Source of the DNA: Chrysogorgia sp. JL179-B06
Taxonomy: Eukaryota; Cnidaria; Anthozoa; Scleralcyonacea; Chrysogorgiidae
Assembly: GCA_035772405.1 (NCBI GenBank)
Contig: JAYKKM010000144.1
Location: 1,956,501 to 2,020,500 of the forward strand
DNA length: 64,000 nt
Direction: 5' to 3'
The notes under the pieces were generated by a model that searched no databases, was not told the origin of the DNA, and saw only the letters and a list, made by a program, of their open reading frames with translations. Position numbers and translations under genes: made by a program. Positions 33,974 through 41,821 of the stretch are shown here, in pieces (position 1 is the first letter of the stretch; the number at the start of each line of letters is the position of its first letter).

Positions 33974-34114
33974 ATGGGTTGGCTTAGAAAGCTGGTTCGT
34001 AACATTAGAAACTTTTTCAGACGACGTAGAAAACTGAGGACTAATAAAACGTATTTGCTGCATTGGTACACAACAAACCAGATCTATAAAAAACCCGACA
34101 CCTATGTCGAGTAG
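33974..34114 (+). CDS. Small basic amphipathic peptide, 46 aa
   Basis: An ATG 9 bp after the previous stop opens a 46-codon frame whose first 20 residues (MGWLRKLVRNIRNFFRRRRK) are strongly basic with regularly spaced hydrophobics, as in an amphipathic helix. Gly2 could be acylated. Adenoviruses have small basic core and membrane-acting peptides, but no homology is claimed. It overlaps the longer possible start of the next gene by 11 bp. Confidence 0.45.
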   Translation: MGWLRKLVRNIRNFFRRRRKLRTNKTYLLHWYTTNQIYKKPDTYVE

Positions 34115-34136
34115 TTTTTTTTGCGGGGCTATAGTA

Positions 34137-34898
34137 ATGGCAACCAACTCAGTGCAATTATTCGATGGTCACCAAATCACGACAGTCATGGACAACGGTG
34201 AAATATGGTTCAAAGCGAAAGAAGTCGCGAGCGCTCTAGGCTATGCTAGACCAAAAGACGCAGTAAACGACCACGTCGAACCTGATTGCAAAATGAAGAT
34301 AGAGCAGGCCTCGTTTATCAATGAACTTGGGGTCTACTCGTTGGTGTTCTCGAGTAAAATGGAGCGTGCGAAACACTTCGGAAGGTGGGTGCACTCAGAA
34401 GTCTTACCAAGCGTTAGAAAAAGTTTAGCTAGCGTTGGTCTCAAACACAATCAATTCGTAATGATCACTGAGTTCGACCTTCATACAAAAGTTGTTGGTT
34501 TTCTTAGGAAATATTATCCAGAAGCTATTTTGGTGGCCGCTTGTGGTGAGAATCAAGACACTTCGAGTAAAAGAATAAATTCGTGGAAAAAAGGCTACCA
34601 ACGTGGAACACCTGACTTGATTATTGCCAACGCAAACCGACAGCACAGCGGGCTCGTGATTGAGTTCAAGAATCCAGGTGGCACAGGTAAGACGTCCAAA
34701 GAGCAGGGGTCTCTGTTGCTCAGATATAAATCCGCTGGTTATCTAACACTCTTGTGTGACTCGTACGACGACGCTATTACCACAGTAATAAAATATCTCT
34801 TTGACGTTGGGTTTCAGTGCTCTCAGTGTTTTCGTAAATTTAAAAATAAATCAGCGTTGAGTAACCATGAGAGACGCTATTGTAAAGAGACTTTTTAG
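34137..34898 (+). CDS. BRO-N / VRR-NUC / zinc-finger fusion protein
   Basis: The protein has 253 residues from the ATG at 34,137; an upstream in-frame ATG at 34,104 would add 11 hydrophobic residues. Residues 4-97 form a BRO-N domain (IWFKAKEVASALGYARPKDA, GRWVHSEVLPSVRK), a DNA-binding module of large DNA viruses and phages. Residues 115-215 match the VRR-NUC nuclease fold, with GTPDLI (D160) and EFK (176-178) as the PD-(D/E)xK centre. The end is a C2HC finger (C228, C231, H244, C249). It may resolve or repair replication intermediates; that is inference. Confidence 0.85.
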   Translation: MATNSVQLFDGHQITTVMDNGEIWFKAKEVASALGYARPKDAVNDHVEPDCKMKIEQASFINELGVYSLVFSSKMERAKHFGRWVHSEVLPSVRKSLASVGLKHNQFVMITEFDLHTKVVGFLRKYYPEAILVAACGENQDTSSKRINSWKKGYQRGTPDLIIANANRQHSGLVIEFKNPGGTGKTSKEQGSLLLRYKSAGYLTLLCDSYDDAITTVIKYLFDVGFQCSQCFRKFKNKSALSNHERRYCKETF

Positions 34899-35135
34899 AC
34901 AGCGAGTAATAAGTCGAATTAGCGCTCGTTCTCGTTGTTGAGACGACGTTTGAAGCGACAACTGCTCTAGCATTTTTAAAGACGTTTTTAACTCAGTAAA
35001 AAATATCTGCGAAACTTTCTCTATTTATTTCACAAACCTTCTGACCACTGTGTGAAAAAACGTTTCTACGGGAGACATTGGACGCTTCATGTGACCAATG
35101 TCTAAATTTAAAAAGTGGGGTATCCGAGAACACCC
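34899..35135. terminator. Convergent 3' region with hairpins
   Basis: The rightward BRO-N gene and the leftward thymidine kinase end here, 237 bp apart. AGACATTGG pairs with CCAATGTCT (35,074-35,104), and GGGGT pairs with ACCCC (35,117-35,136). T/A-rich stretches lie near both stops. Probable 3' processing region; no clean AATAAA found. Confidence 0.35.
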
Positions 35136-35705
35136 CTAATTTTGTGTGGAAGGATGATGACGTCTGCACACTGCACGATATTGCTCAGCACCACCAACGA
35201 ATGATGGTCCTGGGTTGTGTCTCCAATTGAATGGCGCTTCAACAGTTGTTCCGTAAGTGTCGCGACAAACGGCGCAATACGCTTTTAGAAATGTGATGTC
35301 GTCTGCCATTGGGAACAGTGTGTCGAGCTCACCAAGTTTTTTTAAGTGCTCCGTTGTTATGAGACCACAAATAATGACGTGAATGCCAGCTTTAATGTAT
35401 TCGCGAATAACTGACAGATCAGAGTACCAATGGCCTTCGTCAATTCCGATGACGTCATAGTCAGCTATCTCGGAAGAACTCGGGAGGTTGGTGATTAACT
35501 TCGCAGGTAAACTGTCTGACCCAACAACAATGGTCTGACGATGCGTGGAGAACGCGTGGTCAGTTCGTCTGGTGTCGCCCGCGTTGTTCATGTAAAGGAC
35601 TTTGAGCCCCGATTTACTTAACGTGACTAACCTACGAAGAGTCTCTGTTGTTTTTCCTGCAAACATGGGACCAATCACGATTTCTAGTTTACCGATTTTC
35701 CTCAT
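35136..35705 (-). CDS. tk: Thymidine kinase (type II, TK1-like)
   Basis: The protein has 189 residues. Walker A GPMFAGKT is at 12-19. The IDEGHW segment at 88-93 holds the catalytic Glu90. The lasso region precedes a zinc site made by C144, C147, C180 and H183. The enzyme phosphorylates thymidine to supply dTMP for DNA synthesis. Length and motifs are full and intact. TK is common in large DNA viruses but is not part of the standard Polinton set. Its start overlaps the end of the upstream gene by 17 bp, so the two are probably co-expressed. Confidence 0.95.
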   Translation of the reverse strand: MRKIGKLEIVIGPMFAGKTTETLRRLVTLSKSGLKVLYMNNAGDTRRTDHAFSTHRQTIVVGSDSLPAKLITNLPSSSEIADYDVIGIDEGHWYSDLSVIREYIKAGIHVIICGLITTEHLKKLGELDTLFPMADDITFLKAYCAVCRDTYGTTVEAPFNWRHNPGPSFVGGAEQYRAVCRRHHPSTQN

Positions 35706-36459
35706 GATTACTATACCTCCAGAGAAATGTTCTCTCCTGTTGCGGCAACTGTTGTTCGTTGTTGAATATCCGCTGAAGCTCTAAGTTTTTAAGATGAGAC
35801 CTCGAGCTCTCGTGTCTTGAGCGATGCATTGGGTTGTTGGTAACCACACCACATGGGTAACAATTGTACGACGCGCCGCCGTGCACAAAATCCAGGTGAG
35901 CGTCTGAGAGTATGTGACTCATAATATCGCCCGCACTCAGTATTTCGTTACACCCCACCCTACAAACGTTAACGTCACAGTTTGCGGCGAGCTCAAGCCA
36001 CGCTTTGGCTTTGGTTGAGCATGGTTTCCATAGAAGGGTCGCCAAGAACACTTCGAGGTAGTTACCGAGTAGTGTAGCGGCGGACTCGCAAGGGTTGCTC
36101 AAGTAGTGGCTACTTGCTAACGTAAGACGTCTGAATGGTGGGTAACACCACACAGGGATCATCTTGGCTAGTTCGTTAACCATCCTGTTAGCTCTAACTT
36201 CATCAAGCCCGACCCAAGCCTCATGAGCGAACTTTGTGTAGAGAATCTGAGTACCAAATTGTCTTGACACCTCTTCGTTTTTACGATCGGGGTCGCACAA
36301 CTTGAAGACTTGCGAGTACCCTTTTAAGACGTTGGGTCCAGAGGCGCCTTGTGGGGTAGACACGTCGACAAAGGACATCCTCCGCATTGCGTCGATCTCC
36401 TCTTCTTGACGGGCTTGGTCTTGAGTCATCTCTTCTGCGATGTCTTGGACTTGAGTCAT
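35689..36459 (-). CDS. Polinton hypothetical protein, 256 aa, Cys/His-rich middle
   Basis: I do not recognise it. It has an acidic, Gln/Glu-rich N-terminus, a hydrophobic middle (LLGNYLEVFLATLLWKPC) and a cluster CRVGCNEILSAGDIMSHIL followed by a further His, which could bind zinc. The tail is basic and Gln-rich. It overlaps thymidine kinase by 17 bp in another frame and is transcribed away from the small membrane-protein genes through a shared upstream region that carries CTGTGAG repeats. Confidence 0.65.
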   Translation of the reverse strand: MTQVQDIAEEMTQDQARQEEEIDAMRRMSFVDVSTPQGASGPNVLKGYSQVFKLCDPDRKNEEVSRQFGTQILYTKFAHEAWVGLDEVRANRMVNELAKMIPVWCYPPFRRLTLASSHYLSNPCESAATLLGNYLEVFLATLLWKPCSTKAKAWLELAANCDVNVCRVGCNEILSAGDIMSHILSDAHLDFVHGGASYNCYPCGVVTNNPMHRSRHESSRSHLKNLELQRIFNNEQQLPQQERTFLWRYSNHEENR

Positions 36460-36504
36460 TATGTTATACTCCCAGAAAAAATCCTAATTTTTTAGTGCGT
36501 TTGG

Positions 36505-36566
36505 TCTGGAACTGTGAGATACCTGTGAGGTCAACTGTGAGACACCTGTGAGGTCAACTGTGAGTA
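36505..36566. promoter_or_regulatory. CTGTGAG direct repeats in a divergent promoter region
   Basis: Between two divergent genes, the word CTGTGAG recurs five times, arranged as about two and a half copies of a unit reading AACTGTGAGAYACCTGTGAG plus GTC. Spacing is regular, as for protein-binding sites. No protein is known for it. Confidence 0.45.
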
Positions 36567-36590
36567 AGATAACACGCGATAGTGTATTAG

Positions 36591-36935
36591 ATGGTTGAGG
36601 ACTCACAGACGACTGTTGAAGCGAAGATTACGGCTGATGTGAAAAGTGTTAAGGTGAAGGACCCAAAGCGCGTCGCTGCTGGTAAAAAGTTGGCTGAGAT
36701 ATCGAAAGCTGCGAAAGAAAAGAAAATGCGTGAAATGATAGTTAACGAAGAACAGGGTAGTGAGTGGAGCTATGGATATGTTGTCGGAACACTTGGTGTA
36801 ATCATCGCTGGTGCTTCACTATGGTACACAATTAGCAATGAAAAAGAGACACAACTGGAACCTGTGAGCACTGTGGTTAGCGCGTCAGAAAATCGTAGAA
36901 CTTGTCGTCCAGCGTTAGACACACTTGATTCTTGA
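36591..36935 (+). CDS. Small single-pass membrane protein, 114 aa
   Basis: Starts at the ATG at 36,591. It has a basic region (KVKDPKRVAAGKKLAEISKAAKEKK, stated here as residues 21-45) followed by one transmembrane segment (YGYVVGTLGVIIAGASLWY) and a short tail. A basic segment of this type before a membrane helix is, from memory, common in proteins encoded by cnidarian Polintons. First of four small genes leading to the polymerase. Function unknown. Confidence 0.7.
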   Translation: MVEDSQTTVEAKITADVKSVKVKDPKRVAAGKKLAEISKAAKEKKMREMIVNEEQGSEWSYGYVVGTLGVIIAGASLWYTISNEKETQLEPVSTVVSASENRRTCRPALDTLDS

Positions 36936-36958
36936 ACAAAACACACGACAATGTATAT

Positions 36959-37195
36959 ATGTCTGCGATCGATCGAAAAGAACTTATGAACGAACTGTAC
37001 GACGCGCTACTTGTTACGACTGGCGCTGTGGTAGTGAGTATGATTTCTAAAAAGGCTTTGGGGGAACCATTGGGAACACCAGAGACTGTGAAAGGTACAG
37101 TGAAACTTGCTGCAGCTGTTGGTGCAGGAACGTTGTTAGTAAAATGGTTACAATCGAAAAAGTGGATACCGACAGATCCATTCAAATCAACGTAA
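36959..37195 (+). CDS. Small hydrophobic protein, 78 aa
   Basis: I start it at the ATG at 36,959; the open frame extends upstream to a TTG at 36,932. Two hydrophobic stretches (LLVTTGAVVVSMI and LAAAVGAGTLLVKWL) suggest a membrane hairpin. It lies 23 bp after the previous stop and 4 bp before the next ATG, as expected in a packed gene block. Confidence 0.6.
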   Translation: MSAIDRKELMNELYDALLVTTGAVVVSMISKKALGEPLGTPETVKGTVKLAAAVGAGTLLVKWLQSKKWIPTDPFKST

Positions 37196-37199
37196 GTTA

Positions 37200-37619
37200 A
37201 TGGTGAGTGTCGTGGCTGGAGGGATATTTAACGCAGTGGCTTTTGCAGGCGCTGGCTTTATGTTCTCGAAGTTTAATCACACAGGCTATGAGACCGAGAT
37301 GAAGAGACACAACCATGCGTTGGAACAGTTAGCCAGCGCGAAAGAAGTGTGGTATGAGAATGAAGTCGCTAAGAAAGACAAGATCCAGCGTTTGCGACAA
37401 CGGCTCTCTGATGCTAATGCTGACATCAATGACACAAACCACGCGTTGGAAGAACTTAGAAGCGTAATGACCATACAGTACAGCGGACGAGTGTTCACTG
37501 ACCTCCCGAAGATTGCGGATTACTACCAACCGAGTGCGGAAATGAAGGAATACCAACTATTGTTTGTTAGCGCGCTAGGTTTGGGTAGTGGAATAGTGGT
37601 GTGGGTACTAGTTCGGTGA
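37200..37619 (+). CDS. Membrane and coiled-coil protein, 139 aa
   Basis: An N-terminal hydrophobic segment (VVAGGIFNAVAFAGAGFMF) and a C-terminal one (LLFVSALGLGSGIVVWVLV) flank a long charged helix with heptad-like spacing (residues 30-95, including MKRHNHALEQLASAKE). Coiled-coil proteins of this shape occur beside PolB in related elements, as far as I recall. Function unknown, possibly virion assembly at membranes. Confidence 0.7.
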   Translation: MVSVVAGGIFNAVAFAGAGFMFSKFNHTGYETEMKRHNHALEQLASAKEVWYENEVAKKDKIQRLRQRLSDANADINDTNHALEELRSVMTIQYSGRVFTDLPKIADYYQPSAEMKEYQLLFVSALGLGSGIVVWVLVR

Positions 37620-37645
37620 AAAAAAATGTTGGAGTAGTATAAGTG

Positions 37646-38218
37646 ATGGACAAACTTATGAGGCAGATGAGTTACGGCTTGACAATTGACGAGAACTCCA
37701 GCGAGACGCAAGCTGAGTGTGGAGACACCTTCAGAATTTACTACTGCTTGGATTGTGACGTTGTGAAACATGTGACTGACTGCGGTGGGTACGCGTGTCC
37801 AAAGTGTGGCGACACCGAATGGGGTTACACTCAGAGTTACAGCGACATGAGGCTCACACGACTAAAAAGCGTTCACAAACGGTCTTGGTGGATGGGGAGG
37901 AGACTGCGGGATGTTGTGAAGGGTGAGCACCTTGAGTTGATAAAAGAGGACTTCTTGAAAGTTGTCAATGTGTTGCACTCATGCAATTTGATAAAGGGTA
38001 GAAACGTCAGCAGATATGGATACTACATTATTAGGTTGTGTCATAGAAGACGAGTCGAGACACTCAAGAAGGTGTCAGACCTCAAAGACGGGAAGGTGAA
38101 AGACTTGTTTGACGACAACTTGTTTGGGGTGGTGTACCCAAAGCTGGGATGGTGCGAAAGTGGTGATATTTATTACAATGAGTGGTTTAGGAAAAAAATA
38201 AATAAGTGTAGTATATAG
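37646..38218 (+). CDS. Zinc-ribbon protein, 190 aa
   Basis: Start at the ATG at 37,646, since the preceding codon is GTG. A four-cysteine ribbon CLDC...CPKC (C34, C37, C51, C54, with a spare C46) lies near the N-terminus, as in transcription-factor or primase-type ribbons. The rest is basic and helical, with RKKINKC near the end. It ends 6 bp before the polymerase ATG. A late transcription or DNA-binding role is plausible but not shown. Confidence 0.65.
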   Translation: MDKLMRQMSYGLTIDENSSETQAECGDTFRIYYCLDCDVVKHVTDCGGYACPKCGDTEWGYTQSYSDMRLTRLKSVHKRSWWMGRRLRDVVKGEHLELIKEDFLKVVNVLHSCNLIKGRNVSRYGYYIIRLCHRRRVETLKKVSDLKDGKVKDLFDDNLFGVVYPKLGWCESGDIYYNEWFRKKINKCSI

Positions 38219-38224
38219 AAGCCA

Positions 38225-41200
38225 ATGAGTCGGGCTGTGAAAAACCCACTGACGAAAAGACGGGCGCATAAGACGAGTGCAGCCGTTGTCAATTCACTAA
38301 CAGATGAAGCGACCAACGTTCACGGCTTCTTTAGAGATCAGGAGGGACAACGTCTAGTCGAAGACCTCGCACCGTCAACGCATCTGTTGGATCGAGCACT
38401 GAGAGGGTTCACAAGGTCCTATGGAGTCGAAGTAGTTGACGACAGAGACATTAATCAGGTAAATGGTAGTAGAAGCGCTGTCACTAACCTTTTGAGACGT
38501 GAATTAGGTGAGACCAACGGAATGAAAGTGGTAGAGACAGTCAAGGTCACTTTTGAGAAAGTTCTAGAACTTGATAAGACCACATACAAAACTGCCTACT
38601 TTAACAGCGAAACGTTCGTTGTCATTAACGAGCATGACATCGAGGGTGTTGCCAACCGTGGATCGGAGCAGATTTTAACGCGGATAGCTGGGTGGTTATC
38701 TGAGGGGTCTGGATGGACTATCGACAAAATAGACGCACACTACGTTAATGTCGCTACTTACAGACCTTTGCATGGGAGTAGCTACATTGTGTTGCCAAAG
38801 GAGCTGCGCAACAGTATGAAGGGCTTGGTAAACGTAAATAACGATGATGACAACGAGTGCTTTAGATGGTGCCACCTCGCACATAAGTTTCCTGTTGGAA
38901 AAAACTCTGACAGAACGTCAAAATACGTCAGACATGTCAGTAAGCTGAATTATGACGGAATCGACTTCCCAGTCACACTCAAAGACTACAACAAGATCGA
39001 AAAGGCTAACGAAATTAGCATCAATGTTTTTGGGTATGAAAGTAAGCAGCCATTCCCTGTGTACGTTTCTAAGGAGACGTATCCTGACCATATGGACCTA
39101 CTGTTGATAACTAATGACGTGGGCAACAAGCATTATGTGTACATTCGCGATTTCGACAAATTCATGTACCGTCAGACAAAGTATAAGGCGAGAAAGCACT
39201 TTTGTAGGTATTGTTTGCAGTGTTTCACCCGTGCGGACGTGCTTGAAAGTCATATTGAAGTGTGTTTGGTCATTAATGGGAAGCAAGCTATTAAAATGCC
39301 ACAAAAAGGCGCGAGAGTGAAATATGAGAATTTTAGCAGACAATTAAATGTACCATTTGTGGTGTATGCAGACTTCGAGGCTATCACACAGAAGGTGCAC
39401 ACAACAAAGCTGTCAAGCGAGTGTAGCTACACAAATGCTTACCAGAGACACGTTGACTGCGGTTATGGGTATAAATTAGTTTGTTGCTACGACAACGAGT
39501 ACAGTAAGCCAGTAAAAGTGTATCGCGGTGAAAACGCAGTCAACAAGTTCATTGGGGAGATGCTAGAAATTGTCGAATATTGTAAAGAGACATCTGAGAG
39601 TCACTTTAACAAACAGATGATACTGACTGATGACGATAAACAAAACTTTGACGAGGCTAAGAGTTGTCATATTTGCAGTGTTGAGTACACTGGCGCTGAC
39701 GTTAGAGTGAGAGACCACTGTCACGTGTCAGGTAAGTACAGAGGGTCTGCGCATCGTGAATGTAATGTGAACTTTAAGTTGACTGACAAAATCCCTGTGA
39801 TCTTTCATAACTTGCGCGGCTACGATAGTCATTTCATTATGCAGGAGATTGGCAAGTTTGGTCAAGACATAAATGTGATACCGAACAACATGGAGAAGTA
39901 CATGGCGTTCATGCTTGGAAAAAACTTGGTGTTCTTGGACAGCTTTCAGTTCATGGGTAGCTCTTTGGACAACTTGGTGAAGAACCTACCAAGAGACGCT
40001 TTCAAATACACGTCAGAAGTGTTTCGTGAAACAGGGTTAGCACTCATGACAAGAAAGGGGGTCTACCCCTATGACTACATGGACTCCTTTGAGAAATTCG
40101 ATGAATGCGAGTTACCCTCTAAAAAAGACTTTTACAGCGTTCTGAACGACGAGCATATTACGGAAGAAATGCATGAGCGCGCCATTGACGTGTGGGACTA
40201 CTTCGACGTTGAAAATATGGGTGGGTATCACGACCTGTATTTGAAAAGTGATGTGCTCTTGCTCGCCGACGTTTTTGAAAACTTTAGAAAGACATGCCAT
40301 CGTGAGTACAAACTAGACCCGTGTCACTATTTCACATCACCTGGATTGGCTTGGGACGCCATGTTAAAGATGACTGGAGTGGAGCTCGAATTATTGTCCG
40401 ACATTGACATGTTCCAGTTCGTGGAATTAGGTATGCGTGGTGGTGTGAGCTACATATGCAACAGACATGGCGTGGCAAATAATAAATACATGGAAGGGTA
40501 CGATAAAGCGCAAGAGTCGAAGTATTTGATGTACCTTGACGCCAACAATTTGTACGGATGGGCGATGAGTCGAAGTCTACCTACAGGTGGCTTCAAGTGG
40601 TTGACTGAGAAAGAAATAAAAAAGGTTAATCTACACGACTATCACGACGGTAGTAAAAAGGGTCTGTTGCTCGAAGTCGACTTGGAATACCCAGACCATT
40701 TGCATGACCTACACAACGACTACCCGGTGGCTCCTGAGAAGATGGAAATAACTGTTGACATGTTGTCGGAGTACTGCACAAAAATCAAAAATAAGTTTAA
40801 TGTGAGTGTTGGTGGTGTGAAAAAGTTGGTGACTAATTTGATGGACAAAAAAAAGTACGTGTGTCACTATAGAAATCTGCAGTTGTATGTAGATCTTGGA
40901 TTGAAAATCAAAAAGGTTCATAGGGTCCTACAATTTGACCAGTCCAAGTGGTTGGGTAAGTACATCGACTTTAATACAGTCAAAAGAACTGCGGCTAAGA
41001 ACGCTTTTGAGAAGGACTTCTTCAAGTTAATGAACAACAGTGTGTTCGGAAAAACGATGGAAAACTTGAGGAAGCGTGTGGACGTAAGATTAGTGACCAC
41101 TGCGAAGAAATTAGAAAAGCTTGTCTCGAAGCCGACGTTTGTGTCTTGCAAAATATTTAGCGAGAACTTAGTCGCTGTCCACAAAGTTAAAGAAACGTTG

Positions 41201-41821
41201 ACACTAAATAGACCTGCATATGTGGGTATGTGCATACTAGACTTGAGCAAAACGTTGATGTACAATTTTCACTACAATTATATTATGAAAAAGTACTCTA
41301 GCGACACCTGTAGATTGCACTTCACTGACACTGACAGTCTGTTGTACTCAATCAAAACTGGCGACGTTTATTCCGACTTTATGATGGAGTGCGAAAAGTT
41401 CGACAATAGCGACTATCCTGCAGACAGCCCATTCTTTTTTAGAGAGAATAAGAAAGTTATTGGGAAGATGAAAGACGAGTGCGCTGGAACACCAATTATT
41501 GAGTTCGTTGGGTTGCGCAGTAAAATGTACAGCTATTTGAAAGAGGATGGGGGTGGTGGGAAAACCGCTAAAGGTATTAGAAAGAATATAATTAAAAAAG
41601 TGATCAAGCATGAAGATTATAAAAGTGTGCTACTTGAGCAGAAACAATTGCGACACACAATGAAGACCATTAGAAGTGTCAAACATCAGCTAGGTAGTTA
41701 CGAAATTAATAAGGTGTCGTTATCCTGTTTTGACGATAAACGATACCTTTTAGAAAATGGTATTGACTCCTATGCGTATGGTCACAAAAACATTGAAGTG
41801 AGAGACACCACTGAAAAGTGA
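38225..41821 (+). CDS. polB: Protein-primed type B DNA polymerase
   Basis: The protein has 1,198 residues, full length for a Polinton enzyme. Exonuclease motifs: I, D383-x-E385; II, NLRGYDSH (N529, D534); III, YLKSD (D676). Polymerase motifs: A, DANNLYGW (D772); B, NNSVFGK (N938); C, DTDS (D1035, D1037); and KMYSY (K1100). A C2H2-like finger (327-347) precedes Exo I. An HNH/endonuclease VII-like module (C481, C484, DHCH 497-500, H510, C513) sits just before Exo II. The long N-terminus may include the terminal protein that primes replication at the element ends. No broken motif seen. Confidence 0.97.
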   Translation: MSRAVKNPLTKRRAHKTSAAVVNSLTDEATNVHGFFRDQEGQRLVEDLAPSTHLLDRALRGFTRSYGVEVVDDRDINQVNGSRSAVTNLLRRELGETNGMKVVETVKVTFEKVLELDKTTYKTAYFNSETFVVINEHDIEGVANRGSEQILTRIAGWLSEGSGWTIDKIDAHYVNVATYRPLHGSSYIVLPKELRNSMKGLVNVNNDDDNECFRWCHLAHKFPVGKNSDRTSKYVRHVSKLNYDGIDFPVTLKDYNKIEKANEISINVFGYESKQPFPVYVSKETYPDHMDLLLITNDVGNKHYVYIRDFDKFMYRQTKYKARKHFCRYCLQCFTRADVLESHIEVCLVINGKQAIKMPQKGARVKYENFSRQLNVPFVVYADFEAITQKVHTTKLSSECSYTNAYQRHVDCGYGYKLVCCYDNEYSKPVKVYRGENAVNKFIGEMLEIVEYCKETSESHFNKQMILTDDDKQNFDEAKSCHICSVEYTGADVRVRDHCHVSGKYRGSAHRECNVNFKLTDKIPVIFHNLRGYDSHFIMQEIGKFGQDINVIPNNMEKYMAFMLGKNLVFLDSFQFMGSSLDNLVKNLPRDAFKYTSEVFRETGLALMTRKGVYPYDYMDSFEKFDECELPSKKDFYSVLNDEHITEEMHERAIDVWDYFDVENMGGYHDLYLKSDVLLLADVFENFRKTCHREYKLDPCHYFTSPGLAWDAMLKMTGVELELLSDIDMFQFVELGMRGGVSYICNRHGVANNKYMEGYDKAQESKYLMYLDANNLYGWAMSRSLPTGGFKWLTEKEIKKVNLHDYHDGSKKGLLLEVDLEYPDHLHDLHNDYPVAPEKMEITVDMLSEYCTKIKNKFNVSVGGVKKLVTNLMDKKKYVCHYRNLQLYVDLGLKIKKVHRVLQFDQSKWLGKYIDFNTVKRTAAKNAFEKDFFKLMNNSVFGKTMENLRKRVDVRLVTTAKKLEKLVSKPTFVSCKIFSENLVAVHKVKETLTLNRPAYVGMCILDLSKTLMYNFHYNYIMKKYSSDTCRLHFTDTDSLLYSIKTGDVYSDFMMECEKFDNSDYPADSPFFFRENKKVIGKMKDECAGTPIIEFVGLRSKMYSYLKEDGGGGKTAKGIRKNIIKKVIKHEDYKSVLLEQKQLRHTMKTIRSVKHQLGSYEINKVSLSCFDDKRYLLENGIDSYAYGHKNIEVRDTTEK

